Source: Silvibacterium dinghuense (GTDB taxonomy: Bacteria; Acidobacteriota; Terriglobia; Terriglobales; Acidobacteriaceae). From it: 64,000 nucleotides of DNA. The stretch spans positions 2,336,807 to 2,400,806 of the forward strand of contig NZ_SDMK01000001.1 in NCBI RefSeq assembly GCF_004123295.1. Reading direction: 5' to 3'. Below are positions 8,972 through 16,311 of the stretch, piece by piece. The notes under the pieces were generated by a model. The model was not told the DNA's origin and searched no databases. It saw only the letters and a program-made list of their open reading frames with translations. The translations under genes and the position numbers were made by a program. Position 1 is the first letter of the stretch. Each line of letters begins with the position of its first letter.

Positions 8972-10288
8972 ATGCGCGCAAAGACAGCGGTAGTCGTGGG
9001 TGCCCAGTGGGGCGATGAGGGCAAGGGCAAGATCGTCGACGTACTTTCTGACCGGTTTGCGGTCGTAGCCCGTTACGCTGGCGGACACAATGCCGGCCAC
9101 ACCGTCATCATCCGTGGGCAGAAGTTCGTCCTCCAGCTCGTTCCCTGCGGCGTGCTCCGCCCCGACTGCCAGGCGGTCATCGGCAACGGCGTGGTGCTCG
9201 ATCCCATGGCCTTCCTCAAGGAAGTCGGCAAGCTGCGTGACCTCGGCGTCAACGTCGACGGCCAGCTCCGCATCTCGAACCGCGCGCAGGTCATCCTGCC
9301 CTATCACCGCATGATCGAACTGGCCGCCGAGAGCGCTCCGGGCCGCCAGAAGATCGGCACCACCAGCCGTGGCATCGGCCCTGCGTATGAAGACAAGATG
9401 GCCCGCAACGGCCTGCGCGTCGTCGACATGATGAACCGCAACCTCCTCAAGACGCACATCGAGAACGCCTGCCACGAGAAGAACGCCATCGCGCACGCTC
9501 TCTTCGGCACCGAGCCTCTCAACCCGGTGCAGATCTACGAGGACTACGCCCGCGTCGCCGAGCAGATTGCGCCCTTCGTCGCCGACACCTCGGACCTGAT
9601 CAATACGGCCATCCGCGAGGGCAAGAGCGTCATGTTCGAAGGTGCCCAGGGCACCATGCTCGACATCGACCACGGCACCTATCCGTTCGTGACTTCGTCC
9701 TCGGCGACCGCCGGCGGCGCGTGCACGGGCACCGGCGTCGGTCCCACGGCCATCGGCACGGTCATCGGCGTCACCAAGGCTTACGTCACCCGTGTGGGCG
9801 AAGGTCCGTTCCCGACCGAATCGCACGACGAGGCCGGCGAGAAGATCCGCGCCCGCGGCAACGAGTTCGGCGCCGTCACCGGCCGTCCGCGCCGCTGCGG
9901 CTGGCTCGACCTGCCGCTGCTGCGCTACTCCAACCAGGTCAACGGCACCGAGTGGCTGGTCATCACCAAGATGGACGTGCTCGACGGCCTCGAGGAGATC
10001 CCGGTCTGCGTCGGGTACGAGATCGACGGCAAGAAGGTCGACTCCATGCCTGCCGATGTCCGCGGCCTCGAATCGATCAAGCCCATCTACACCAAGCTCA
10101 AGGGCTGGTCCGGTTCGACGGAAGGCATCACCGAGTTCGACCGTCTGCCGAAGGAAGCCCAGGAGTACCTGCGCTTCCAGGAGCGTGAGTCCGGCGCCAA
10201 GATCGGCATGGTTTCCACCGGTCCGGACCGCGAGCAGACCATGCTTCTGCCCGAGTTCGCCGCCGCCCTCAACGCGCTTCAGGCATAA
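8972..10288 (+). CDS. purA: Adenylosuccinate synthetase
   Basis: 438 residues, standard length. GAQWGDEGKGK (10-20) is the GTP-binding P-loop with the catalytic Asp15, and GGHNAGHT (37-44) carries the catalytic His43. TTSRGIGPAYEDK, GAQGTMLDIDHGTYPFVTSS and TGRPRRCGWLDLPLLRY are family landmarks. The enzyme converts IMP, aspartate and GTP to adenylosuccinate, the first committed step to AMP. It is single-gene, with no other pur gene nearby, and a hairpin follows at 10306-10328. Confidence 0.98.
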   Translation: MRAKTAVVVGAQWGDEGKGKIVDVLSDRFAVVARYAGGHNAGHTVIIRGQKFVLQLVPCGVLRPDCQAVIGNGVVLDPMAFLKEVGKLRDLGVNVDGQLRISNRAQVILPYHRMIELAAESAPGRQKIGTTSRGIGPAYEDKMARNGLRVVDMMNRNLLKTHIENACHEKNAIAHALFGTEPLNPVQIYEDYARVAEQIAPFVADTSDLINTAIREGKSVMFEGAQGTMLDIDHGTYPFVTSSSATAGGACTGTGVGPTAIGTVIGVTKAYVTRVGEGPFPTESHDEAGEKIRARGNEFGAVTGRPRRCGWLDLPLLRYSNQVNGTEWLVITKMDVLDGLEEIPVCVGYEIDGKKVDSMPADVRGLESIKPIYTKLKGWSGSTEGITEFDRLPKEAQEYLRFQERESGAKIGMVSTGPDREQTMLLPEFAAALNALQA

Positions 10289-10305
10289 ACTGCACTCATT
10301 GACTT

Positions 10306-10328
10306 CGGGTCTCGCACTGCGAGACCCG
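10306..10328 (+). terminator. Hairpin after purA
   Basis: CGGGTCTCGCA / TGCGAGACCCG is a strong 11-bp stem 17 nt after the purA stop. The T-run after it is poor, so it may be an inefficient terminator or an mRNA-end protector. Confidence 0.55.
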
Positions 10329-10387
10329 GGTTAGACTTGATCCACCGTTCCGAACCGCCCATCCCCGGGGCCATTCTCGAGGAATCC

Positions 10388-10699
10388 GTGAGCCAGGCTG
10401 ACAAGCATTCCATCATCAGTTTCACCGTCCGCATGAAATTCAAACCCGAAGACCGCGCCAGTATCCATGAGGCGCTGCGCGCGCTTACCGAGGCCTCGCG
10501 TCAGGAGCCCGGTTGCGCGAGCTACATCCCGCATTTGGTCGAAGGAGAGCCTGACACGGTGGTTATTTACGAGCAGTACCGCGGTGGGGAGGCTCTCGAA
10601 GCCCATCGCGCCTCCCCGCACTTCCAGAAATATGCGGTCGGCGTGCTCTATCAGCGCATGCTCGAGCGCGAAGTCGAGAACCTCGACGCCCTGGCATAG
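10388..10699 (+). CDS. Antibiotic-biosynthesis-monooxygenase (ABM) domain protein
   Basis: 103 residues from the GTG at 10388, chosen because GAGGA lies about 5 nt upstream; an in-frame TTG at 10337 would add 17 residues. The single ferredoxin-like ABM domain shows IISFTVRMKFKPEDRASIHE, EASRQEPGCASYIPH and YEQYRGGEALEAHRASPHFQ. This is the pattern of YgiN-type quinol monooxygenases and related small cofactor-free enzymes. The exact substrate cannot be read from sequence. Family A repeats begin directly at its stop codon. Confidence 0.85.
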   Translation: MSQADKHSIISFTVRMKFKPEDRASIHEALRALTEASRQEPGCASYIPHLVEGEPDTVVIYEQYRGGEALEAHRASPHFQKYAVGVLYQRMLEREVENLDALA

Positions 10700-10930
10700 C
10701 TGCTTCGCGCAGGGCGATTCGCCTTCGGCTGCTGCGCGCAGGGCGGATCGCCTTCGGCTGCTGCGCGCAGGGCGGATCGCCTTCGGCCCTCGCTCCCGCT
10801 GGTCGCGATCCGGCTCCTGTTTTCTTTTCAGCTAGGTGGGTCTCACGCGAATCTCCATCGCGACCAAAGGGAGCGGGTGCCGAAGGCGGTCGCCTGGACG
10901 GCCAGTCCCGGCCAGTCCGGCCTGCGTGCA
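10699..10930. repeat. Triple tandem module A plus an inverted copy
   Basis: Starting at the stop codon of the ABM gene, the unit GCGCAGGGCG-A/GATCGCCTTCGGCT is present three times in tandem (about 10706-10795), ending CTCGCTCCCGCTGGTCGCGA. About 45 bp later an inverted copy (ATCGCGACCAAAGGGAGCGG) carries the GGACGGCCAGTCCC sub-module at about 10896-10910. The pair could form a very long hairpin. Confidence 0.85.
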
Positions 10931-11038
10931 GCGTTGCGCCGCCGGACCGCGAATTTCCACCCTTCGGCGCATAACTGTGCCTCTTGCGTACCTTTCTTTG
11001 ACTCGCCGCGGGGATGCGATCTACCATCCGATACGCAC

Positions 11039-11554
11039 ATGCGCCCTCTCAGGCATTTTCCGGCGTCCTCCCGCAGGATTGCGGTGGCTCTTTTGCTCCT
11101 CGGGGCGCTTACGATGGCTCTCCCCCGCGAGGGACGAGCGCTTCCGCATCACGAAGGCCATGCGATCCACAAAGAGATCGAGGCGCTCGAAGAGCAGTGG
11201 CGGCAGGCCCTCATCTCGAATAACGTCGGCCAGATGGATCATCTCCTCGCTGACGACTACATCGGTATCAGCGCCAATGGAACCGTCGAGACCAAGGCAG
11301 AGTCGCTGGCGCAGCGCCGCGCAGGAACCATGCGCATCACCGCGCTCGATATCACGGACATGAAGGTGCGGGTGTACGGCGATACCGCGGTCGTCACCTC
11401 GCAGGCGCACATCGAAGGCACAAACGGCCAGAGCAGCATCGGCGGCAACTACCGCTATACCCGCGTCTACAACCGCCGCCTCGGCCAGTGGAAGATCGTC
11501 AGCTTCGAGGCGAGCCGCATGCATGATGCCGACGCCCGCCAGCATCATGATTAG
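11039..11554 (+). CDS. NTF2-like / DUF4440 (SnoaL-type) exported protein
   Basis: 171 residues from the ATG at 11039 (MRPLRHFPASSRRIAVALLLLGALTMA). The N-terminus is a signal peptide ending near GRALPHHE. The mature part has the NTF2-like cone fold: IHKEIEALEEQWRQALISNNVGQMDHLLADDYIGISANG, then RVYGDTAVVTSQAHIEG and YTRVYNRRLGQWKIVSFEASR. Such domains act as small enzymes or ligand-binding modules in the periplasm. No specific substrate is implied. The residues before the chosen Met in the open frame translate repeat DNA. Confidence 0.85.
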   Translation: MRPLRHFPASSRRIAVALLLLGALTMALPREGRALPHHEGHAIHKEIEALEEQWRQALISNNVGQMDHLLADDYIGISANGTVETKAESLAQRRAGTMRITALDITDMKVRVYGDTAVVTSQAHIEGTNGQSSIGGNYRYTRVYNRRLGQWKIVSFEASRMHDADARQHHD

Positions 11555-11640
11555 GTGAGGCAGAGCGGTTCCGGCCAAAGTCGGATCTCCGGCTCTTCCC
11601 GAGAAAACCCAGGCGATTCGGTTAGGCGTATACTTGCCAG

Positions 11641-11889
11641 GTGCCGACCGTTCTCCGGATCGCTGGTCTTCGCGTCACGATCTATTCGAATGACCATCGG
11701 CCTGCGCACGTACACGTCATCGGCAAGGGGCATGAAGCGGTCTTTCATCTGAATTGCCCTCAGGGACCGGCAAGTCTTCGAGAGAACTTCGGTTTTGCTC
11801 AGCACGAACTGAGTGCGATACAGAAGGCCCTGGGTGAGCATATTCCACAGCTTTGTCTAGCCTGGGAGGAGATGCATGGTTACGCATGA
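11641..11889 (+). CDS. DUF4160 protein (candidate toxin-like partner)
   Basis: 82 residues starting with GTG at 11641. MPTVLRIAGLRVTIYSNDH, then RPAHVHVIGKGHEAVFHLN, and LCLAWEEMHGYA match the DUF4160 family: an RPPHVHV-like histidine motif early and a final helix. No Shine-Dalgarno is seen. TATACT at 11629-11634 sits seven bases before the GTG, which would give a leaderless transcript, but no good -35 is visible. It overlaps the next gene by 14 bases. DUF4160 next to DUF2442 is a recurrent pair that has been proposed to behave like a toxin-antitoxin or regulatory module; no function is established to my knowledge. Confidence 0.85.
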   Translation: MPTVLRIAGLRVTIYSNDHRPAHVHVIGKGHEAVFHLNCPQGPASLRENFGFAQHELSAIQKALGEHIPQLCLAWEEMHGYA

Positions 11890-12304
11890 AGAGTACGTAA
11901 AGGCCAACGAAAGGGCAAAGGCGCTCGAGGTGCGAGTGCCTAAGGCTGTCTCGGCCAGCTATGACCGCCGGCTTCGCCGCGTGATCGTGCAGCTCAATTC
12001 GAACCTGGGTATCTTCTTTTCTCCCAGAGATGCAGAGGGTCTGGAGTACGCCACCCCCGAGCAATTGCATGAAATCGAGATATCGCCCTCGGGGTACGGG
12101 TTGCACTTTCCCAGAATCGATGCAGATCTCTATCTGCCTTCTCTGCTTGAAGGCATCTTTGGTTCCGAGAGATGGGTGGCAGGCAGTATGGGGAAACGTG
12201 GAGGCAGATCGAGAAGCGCGGCTAAGGTCCGTGCCGCGCGGGAGAACGGTAAGAAAGGCGGCCGTCCAAAGCAAAAAGAAGCAGCCCAGGCCGAACTGGT
12301 CTGA
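11876..12304 (+). CDS. DUF2442 protein with basic AT-hook-like tail
   Basis: 142 residues. The DUF2442 core (about 35-100) shows DRRLRRVIVQLNSNLGIFFS, LEYATPEQLHEIEISPSGYG and LHFPRIDADLYLPSLLEGIFG. The C-terminal 35 residues are basic (GKRGGRSRSAAKVRAARENG, then KKGGRPKQKEA). They include GGRPK, which resembles an AT-hook and suggests DNA binding. The start overlaps the DUF4160 gene by 14 nt, so translation is probably coupled. In a toxin-antitoxin reading this would be the DNA-binding antitoxin; that is inference. Confidence 0.85.
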   Translation: MVTHEEYVKANERAKALEVRVPKAVSASYDRRLRRVIVQLNSNLGIFFSPRDAEGLEYATPEQLHEIEISPSGYGLHFPRIDADLYLPSLLEGIFGSERWVAGSMGKRGGRSRSAAKVRAARENGKKGGRPKQKEAAQAELV

Positions 12305-12349
12305 GCGGGGTGTGGAAGACGTAACCGTGTTGCGGTAGGTCCAGGAGCC

Positions 12350-12470
12350 GCTTTAGGTCGTATCCCCCTATAGGGGCATAGGAAATAAAAACTTACCACT
12401 GCCTTGTCATCCCAACCGCAGCGAGCCAAAGACGTCCTGCTCTGGTCGAAATGACAATTTGCGTAATGGC
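12350..12470. repeat. Degenerate module D copy
   Basis: It starts GTATCCCCCTATAGGGGCAT and includes TTGTCATCCCAACCGCAGCG and CTGGTCGAAATGACA, the two ends of module D. It is shorter and more diverged than the 180-bp copies at 5245 and 37145. Confidence 0.6.
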
Positions 12471-12486
12471 GATAAGGGAATCCGCT

Positions 12487-12618
12487 TCAGGAGTGCAGCT
12501 CTGGCTGGGCTTCGCCCTCGGATGCATCGGCCGGCGGTTGTGCCGGAGCTGCCAGGATAAGCGCTGCTACGATCAACAGCGAAACGGCCAGCAATCCGAA
12601 TTCGACCAGCTTCAGCAT
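12487..12618 (-). CDS. Small single-pass membrane protein (43 aa)
   Basis: ATG at 12618 to TGA at 12487. The sequence opens MLKLVEFGLLAVSLLIVAAL, a clear hydrophobic helix, continues ILAAPAQPPADAS and ends in an acidic tail (EGEAQPELHS). AAGG lies 8 nt upstream. The start is four bases after the stop of the M20 peptidase gene on the same strand, so the two are likely co-transcribed and translationally coupled. I know no family for it. A 43-residue helix with a good ribosome site and operon position is more than chance would suggest. Confidence 0.6.
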   Translation of the reverse strand: MLKLVEFGLLAVSLLIVAALILAAPAQPPADASEGEAQPELHS

Positions 12619-12622
12619 CGCT

Positions 12623-13825
12623 TCATCCTTCCGGTTCTAACAGCATCGCGGTGAGCAGCGCCGTCCGTGGCGCCAGTTCTTTTACCAGCAGGGATTCATG
12701 CGCTGCGTGCGCGCCTTCTCCCACGGCACCCATTCCATCCAGCGTTGGAATACCGAGCGCGGAGGTAAAGTTGCCATCCGATCCGCCGCCCGTGGCCGCC
12801 TCTTGAAGGCTGAAACCCAGGTTCTGCGCGAGAGTTTTGGCCCGCCGGTAAAGTGCCACCGTTCCCCGCGTCCGTTCCATCGGAGGCCGGTTCAATCCAC
12901 CCTCTACCGTCAGGACGCAACCGCGATCGTTTGCGCGCAACTGCCGGAACTTCCGCTCCACCCGCGCTACGTCCGATCGCTTCGCAATCCGCACGTCCAC
13001 CTCGGCCGATGCCTCAGCTGCTACCACGTTAGACCGGCTTCCCCCCTGAATAGTTCCAATATTTACCGTGATGCCCCGTTGTAATTCGGTGAACCCGGCA
13101 ATGATGCCAACCTGGTGCGCCAGCTCGTGGATGGCCGAATGCCCCTTGCCGAAGTCCACGCCGCTGTGTGCCGCCACGCCCCGCACATGGATGCGGTAGT
13201 GTCCGATCCCCTTGCGCGCAGTCTTGTATGCGCCCGGTTCGAGGCCCTGCGCTGGCTCCAGCACGTAGACCGCCTCGCACTCCTGCGCGATCTTCTCCGT
13301 GATCGTCCGCGAGGCCGTGCTGCCGACCTCCTCGTCGCTCACCAGCAACAGCGTGATGGGCCGCCGCTGCTTCGCCGGAAGCTGGTTCAGGATGCCGATC
13401 GCCGTGAAGGCCATCGCCACGCCGGCCTTCATGTCCAGCGTTCCCGGTCCCCACACGCGGCCCTCCGCTACACGGAAGGGCATCTTCGCCAGGGTTCCCA
13501 TCGGCCACACCGTGTCCAGGTGGCCCAGCAGCAGGATCGGCTTGCGTCCCCGCGCTCCGGAGGTAAAGAAGCGCGCTTCGAGGATGTCGCCAAAAACCTT
13601 CTGCCGGTGCCGGTGGATTTTGCCGCCGAGTTTCTGCGCCATCGTTGCCGCCAGATCCATGCAGCGGTCCACTGCGGCTTTCTCGTCACTGGGAGATTCG
13701 ACCTCGACCAGGGCGCGAAGCGTTTCCATGAGCGCCGGTTCACCTTGAGCGGCCGCGGAAGCGATCTCCGAAAGGTGGGAAAAGTGTTGCGAAGTGCTTT
13801 TATCTGAGCGCATGAAGAGGTCCAT
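12623..13825 (-). CDS. M20-family metallopeptidase (glutamate carboxypeptidase-like)
   Basis: 400 residues from 13825; an internal Met at 13810 is an alternative. Zinc-site motifs are LLLGHLDTVWPMG (His/Asp, about 97-109), VWGPGTLDMKAGVAMA (bridging Asp) and VSDEEVGS (catalytic and metal Glu pair). The small dimerisation domain follows (VRGVAAHSGVDFGKGHSAIHEL), then ATGGGSDGNFTS and the C-terminal GEGAHAAHESLLV, whose His completes the site. This matches the carboxypeptidase G2/ArgE/DapE group that hydrolyses C-terminal Glu or acyl-amino acids. There is no signal peptide, so it is probably cytoplasmic. The substrate is unknown. Confidence 0.9.
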   Translation of the reverse strand: MDLFMRSDKSTSQHFSHLSEIASAAAQGEPALMETLRALVEVESPSDEKAAVDRCMDLAATMAQKLGGKIHRHRQKVFGDILEARFFTSGARGRKPILLLGHLDTVWPMGTLAKMPFRVAEGRVWGPGTLDMKAGVAMAFTAIGILNQLPAKQRRPITLLLVSDEEVGSTASRTITEKIAQECEAVYVLEPAQGLEPGAYKTARKGIGHYRIHVRGVAAHSGVDFGKGHSAIHELAHQVGIIAGFTELQRGITVNIGTIQGGSRSNVVAAEASAEVDVRIAKRSDVARVERKFRQLRANDRGCVLTVEGGLNRPPMERTRGTVALYRRAKTLAQNLGFSLQEAATGGGSDGNFTSALGIPTLDGMGAVGEGAHAAHESLLVKELAPRTALLTAMLLEPEG

Positions 13826-13991
13826 CCGTCTGGTTTACCACTGCCCGGGAGGGGGTGTTTTACCGCATAACTGTGTCAAATCCGCAACAATGAAACTTCT
13901 CCCACCGAAGTTAGTCTATGCCTTCGTGCCCGGTTTTCGTACCCGGTCTCGTACCCCGGTTCTGAACGCGTTGCATGTGAGGATTTAAGGA

Positions 13992-14921
13992 TTGAACCCG
14001 ACAGCGCATTACGAGCAGACGCTGCAACAGGCAGTTAGCTTCTCCGGCATTGGACTTCATAGCGGAGCTCCCGTCCAGATGAGGATGCTGCCCGCTCCTG
14101 CCGGCACCGGTATTCTCTTCCGGCGTACCGACCTCGACAACTTTGAAATTGCCGCCAGCGGCCGCAACGTGGCCAAGGTCAGCTACGCCACCAGCCTCAT
14201 GCGCAAGGGTGTGCTCATCTCCACCACCGAGCATCTGCTCTCCGCGCTCATCGGCCTTGGCGTCGATAACGTCATCGTCGAGCTCGACAACCTCGAGCTG
14301 CCCATCCTCGACGGCAGCGCCCAGCCCTACGTCGAAGCCTTCCGCGCTGCCGGCCTCAAGCTCCAGCGCCGCCGCCGCGAGTACATCCGCATTCTCAAGA
14401 CCGTCGAAGTGCGCGAAGGCGACAAGTTCATCGGTGTCTATCCCGGGGACGGCTATCGTGTCTCCTACAAGATCGACTTCCCCTCGCCCATTGGCGCGCA
14501 GGGCTTCGATATCGATCTCGCCGCCCGCAGCTACGACACGCAGATTGCCCCGGCACGCACCTTCGGCTTCAAGGAAGATGAGCAGAAGCTGCGCGATATG
14601 GGCCTGATCCGCGGTGTTTCCGATACCAGCGCCATCATTCTCGATCGCAAAGGCGTGCTCAACGGTCCGCTGCGCTTCAACGACGAGTTCGTGCGCCACA
14701 AGGTGCTCGACCTCATCGGCGACCTGGCGCTCGCGGGCCATCAGATTCTCGGCCACGTCGTTGCCGAGCGCGCCGGCCACGCCATGCATACCGCGCTGGT
14801 TTCGCGCCTGCTCAAGGACAGATCGGCATGGGAGCTGGCGACTCTCCAGCCCGCCGCCGCAAGGGCTCCGATGCAGCCTCATACCCGCGTTGCCGCGCGC
14901 ACCGCACTGGCTGCGGTCTAA
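13992..14921 (+). CDS. lpxC: UDP-3-O-acyl-N-acetylglucosamine deacetylase
   Basis: 309 residues starting with TTG at 13992, with GAGGA about 8 nt upstream. Zinc ligands are His81 (STTEHLLSAL), His236 and Asp240 (VRHKVLDLIGD), and the general His is 263 (AGHAMHTAL). These positions are within two residues of E. coli LpxC. LDGSAQPYV and AARTFGF-type (APARTFGFKED) segments are also conserved. It catalyses the first committed step of lipid A synthesis, so the organism makes LPS. It appears as a single gene with its own terminator. Confidence 0.96.
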   Translation: MNPTAHYEQTLQQAVSFSGIGLHSGAPVQMRMLPAPAGTGILFRRTDLDNFEIAASGRNVAKVSYATSLMRKGVLISTTEHLLSALIGLGVDNVIVELDNLELPILDGSAQPYVEAFRAAGLKLQRRRREYIRILKTVEVREGDKFIGVYPGDGYRVSYKIDFPSPIGAQGFDIDLAARSYDTQIAPARTFGFKEDEQKLRDMGLIRGVSDTSAIILDRKGVLNGPLRFNDEFVRHKVLDLIGDLALAGHQILGHVVAERAGHAMHTALVSRLLKDRSAWELATLQPAAARAPMQPHTRVAARTALAAV

Positions 14922-14955
14922 AGACAGGGTGTAGGGGATAGGGTTTAGGGTGTAG

Positions 14956-14990
14956 AAAAGCCTCGCATGCCATGCATGCGAGGCTTTTTC
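14956..14990 (+). terminator. Intrinsic terminator after lpxC
   Basis: AAAAGCCTCGCATG / CATGCGAGGCTTTTT, a 14-bp stem with T-run. It is preceded by a GGGTGTAGGGG-type tract at about 14926-14955. Confidence 0.9.
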
Positions 14991-15000
14991 TCATCCGGGC

Positions 15001-15063
15001 CTGAGCCCTGAAGCGCGACCAAAAGGAGCGGAGGCCGAAGGCGATCCGCTCTGCGCGAAGCAG
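15001..15063. repeat. Modules E + A abutting a stop codon
   Basis: CTGAGCCCTGA followed by reverse module A (AAAAGGAGCGGAGGCCGAAG, then GCGATCCGCTCTGCGCGAAG). It ends at the stop codon of the lactonase gene, between two convergent genes. Confidence 0.8.
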
Positions 15064-16251
15064 TCAGTAAAACAACAGGCACTGCGGCCGCGAGAGCGCG
15101 AAGGTCTTCGATGTGGACGCCAGCGTACCCGCCACGCTGTCGCGCGCGATGACCGAGATCGTATCCGACACCTGGTTGGCGACCAGCAGCCATTTCTCGC
15201 TCTTATCCAGCGCAATATGGCGCGGAATGTCGCCGCCGCAGGAGACGCGTCCCAGCTGCGTCAATTTGCCCGTCTCGGGATCGACCTTGAAGCTGGTGAT
15301 CGTGTTGTCGCCGCGGTCGCAGGCGTAGGCGAAAAGGCCATCGCCGGTCAGCACCATTTTGCAGCCGGTAGCCGTCGGCCCCGTCCAGTTTTCGGTGCGG
15401 GTGCTCACCTTCTGCACGCTGGTCAATGTGCCTTTGGCCGCATTCCAATCCAGCACCACGATCATGGAGGACATCTCTTCCACGCAGTAGGCGATCTTGC
15501 CGTTCGGATGGAAGAGCAGCGAGCGCGGGCCGGCGCCCGGATCCGAGTGCCATGCCTCCGGCGTGCCCGGCGTCAGCTTCGCTGTCGCCGCGTCCAGCTT
15601 GTAGATGTGAATGCAGTCCAGGCCGAGATCGTTCACAAACAGGGAGCGGTTATCCGGAGAAACCGTCACCCAGTGCGCATGCGGGCTGGTCTGCCGTTCC
15701 TTGTCCGGACCATGGCCGGTGTACTGGAAGTGCGAGACCGGCATGCTCAGGCGGCCGTCGTTCTCCACGTGGAATGAGACGGCGCTGCCGCTGTCATAGC
15801 TGGCCGCGAAGACGGCCTTGCCGGTGTGATCGACAGTGACGTGCGTGGTGCCATAGCCGTCCGCAGGGACGGCGTTCAGGAAGTTCAGCTTCGCCGCTGC
15901 CGCATCGACCGCGAACGCGCTCACGCCGCCCGACTTCGCTCCGCCGAAATGGTCGATCTCGTTCGCCGCATAGAGATACTTCTTGTCTGGCGAGAATACG
16001 AGGTAGGTTGGGTTATCGGCCCAGGCCGCGAGGCCCTTTTGCGTCAGCGTGCCGGTCGAGGCATCGAAGCTGTACGCATAGATACCCTTGCTGGTCTTCA
16101 GTGTCTGCGTGCCGACATAGAGCAGCTGCTGGCCTGTATCGGCAGAGCCGGCGTCTGCGGCAAAAGCGCGCCATCCACGCGCTGCGAGCGGGGCGATAGC
16201 CGCTCCCTGGAGTGCGGTGCGAAGAAACCTGCGGCGATTCATGCCCTCCAT
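15064..16251 (-). CDS. Lactonase-family seven-bladed beta-propeller protein, Tat-exported
   Basis: 395 residues from the ATG at 16251 (MEGMNRRRFLRTALQGAA); a Met at 16242 is equally possible. MNRRRFLRTAL is a twin-arginine signal. The mature protein consists of YVF/YAANE-type propeller blades, for example LVFSPDKKYLYAANE, HVTVDHTGKAVFAASYDSG, WVTVSPDNRSLFVNDLG and HIALDKSEKWLLVANQVSD. This is the 6-phosphogluconolactonase/3-carboxymuconate cyclase family (PF10282). Most Tat-exported members are not proven 6PGL enzymes, so a periplasmic sugar-lactone hydrolase is the cautious reading. It is convergent with lpxC and divergent from the FAD oxidoreductase at 16312. Confidence 0.85.
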   Translation of the reverse strand: MEGMNRRRFLRTALQGAAIAPLAARGWRAFAADAGSADTGQQLLYVGTQTLKTSKGIYAYSFDASTGTLTQKGLAAWADNPTYLVFSPDKKYLYAANEIDHFGGAKSGGVSAFAVDAAAAKLNFLNAVPADGYGTTHVTVDHTGKAVFAASYDSGSAVSFHVENDGRLSMPVSHFQYTGHGPDKERQTSPHAHWVTVSPDNRSLFVNDLGLDCIHIYKLDAATAKLTPGTPEAWHSDPGAGPRSLLFHPNGKIAYCVEEMSSMIVVLDWNAAKGTLTSVQKVSTRTENWTGPTATGCKMVLTGDGLFAYACDRGDNTITSFKVDPETGKLTQLGRVSCGGDIPRHIALDKSEKWLLVANQVSDTISVIARDSVAGTLASTSKTFALSRPQCLLFY

Positions 16252-16311
16252 AATCTCACGTGGCACAAACGCGCATCGAGTGCCCCGCAGCCAGCGGTAC
16301 ACTGCTCGCGC

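Noticed and set aside
8555..9826. Very long open frame on the minus strand extending the META-domain gene upstream
   Set aside because: It is antisense to purA over most of its length. The signal peptide and GGAGG at 8554 mark the real start.
10699..10930. Regularly spaced repeats that could suggest a CRISPR array
   Set aside because: Units are directly adjacent without unique spacers, and no cas genes are present. They fit the dispersed module A.
14926..14955. Telomere-like GGGTGTAGGGGATAGGGTTT tract after lpxC
   Set aside because: A single short tract of low-complexity DNA next to a terminator; no array and no sign of a linear end.
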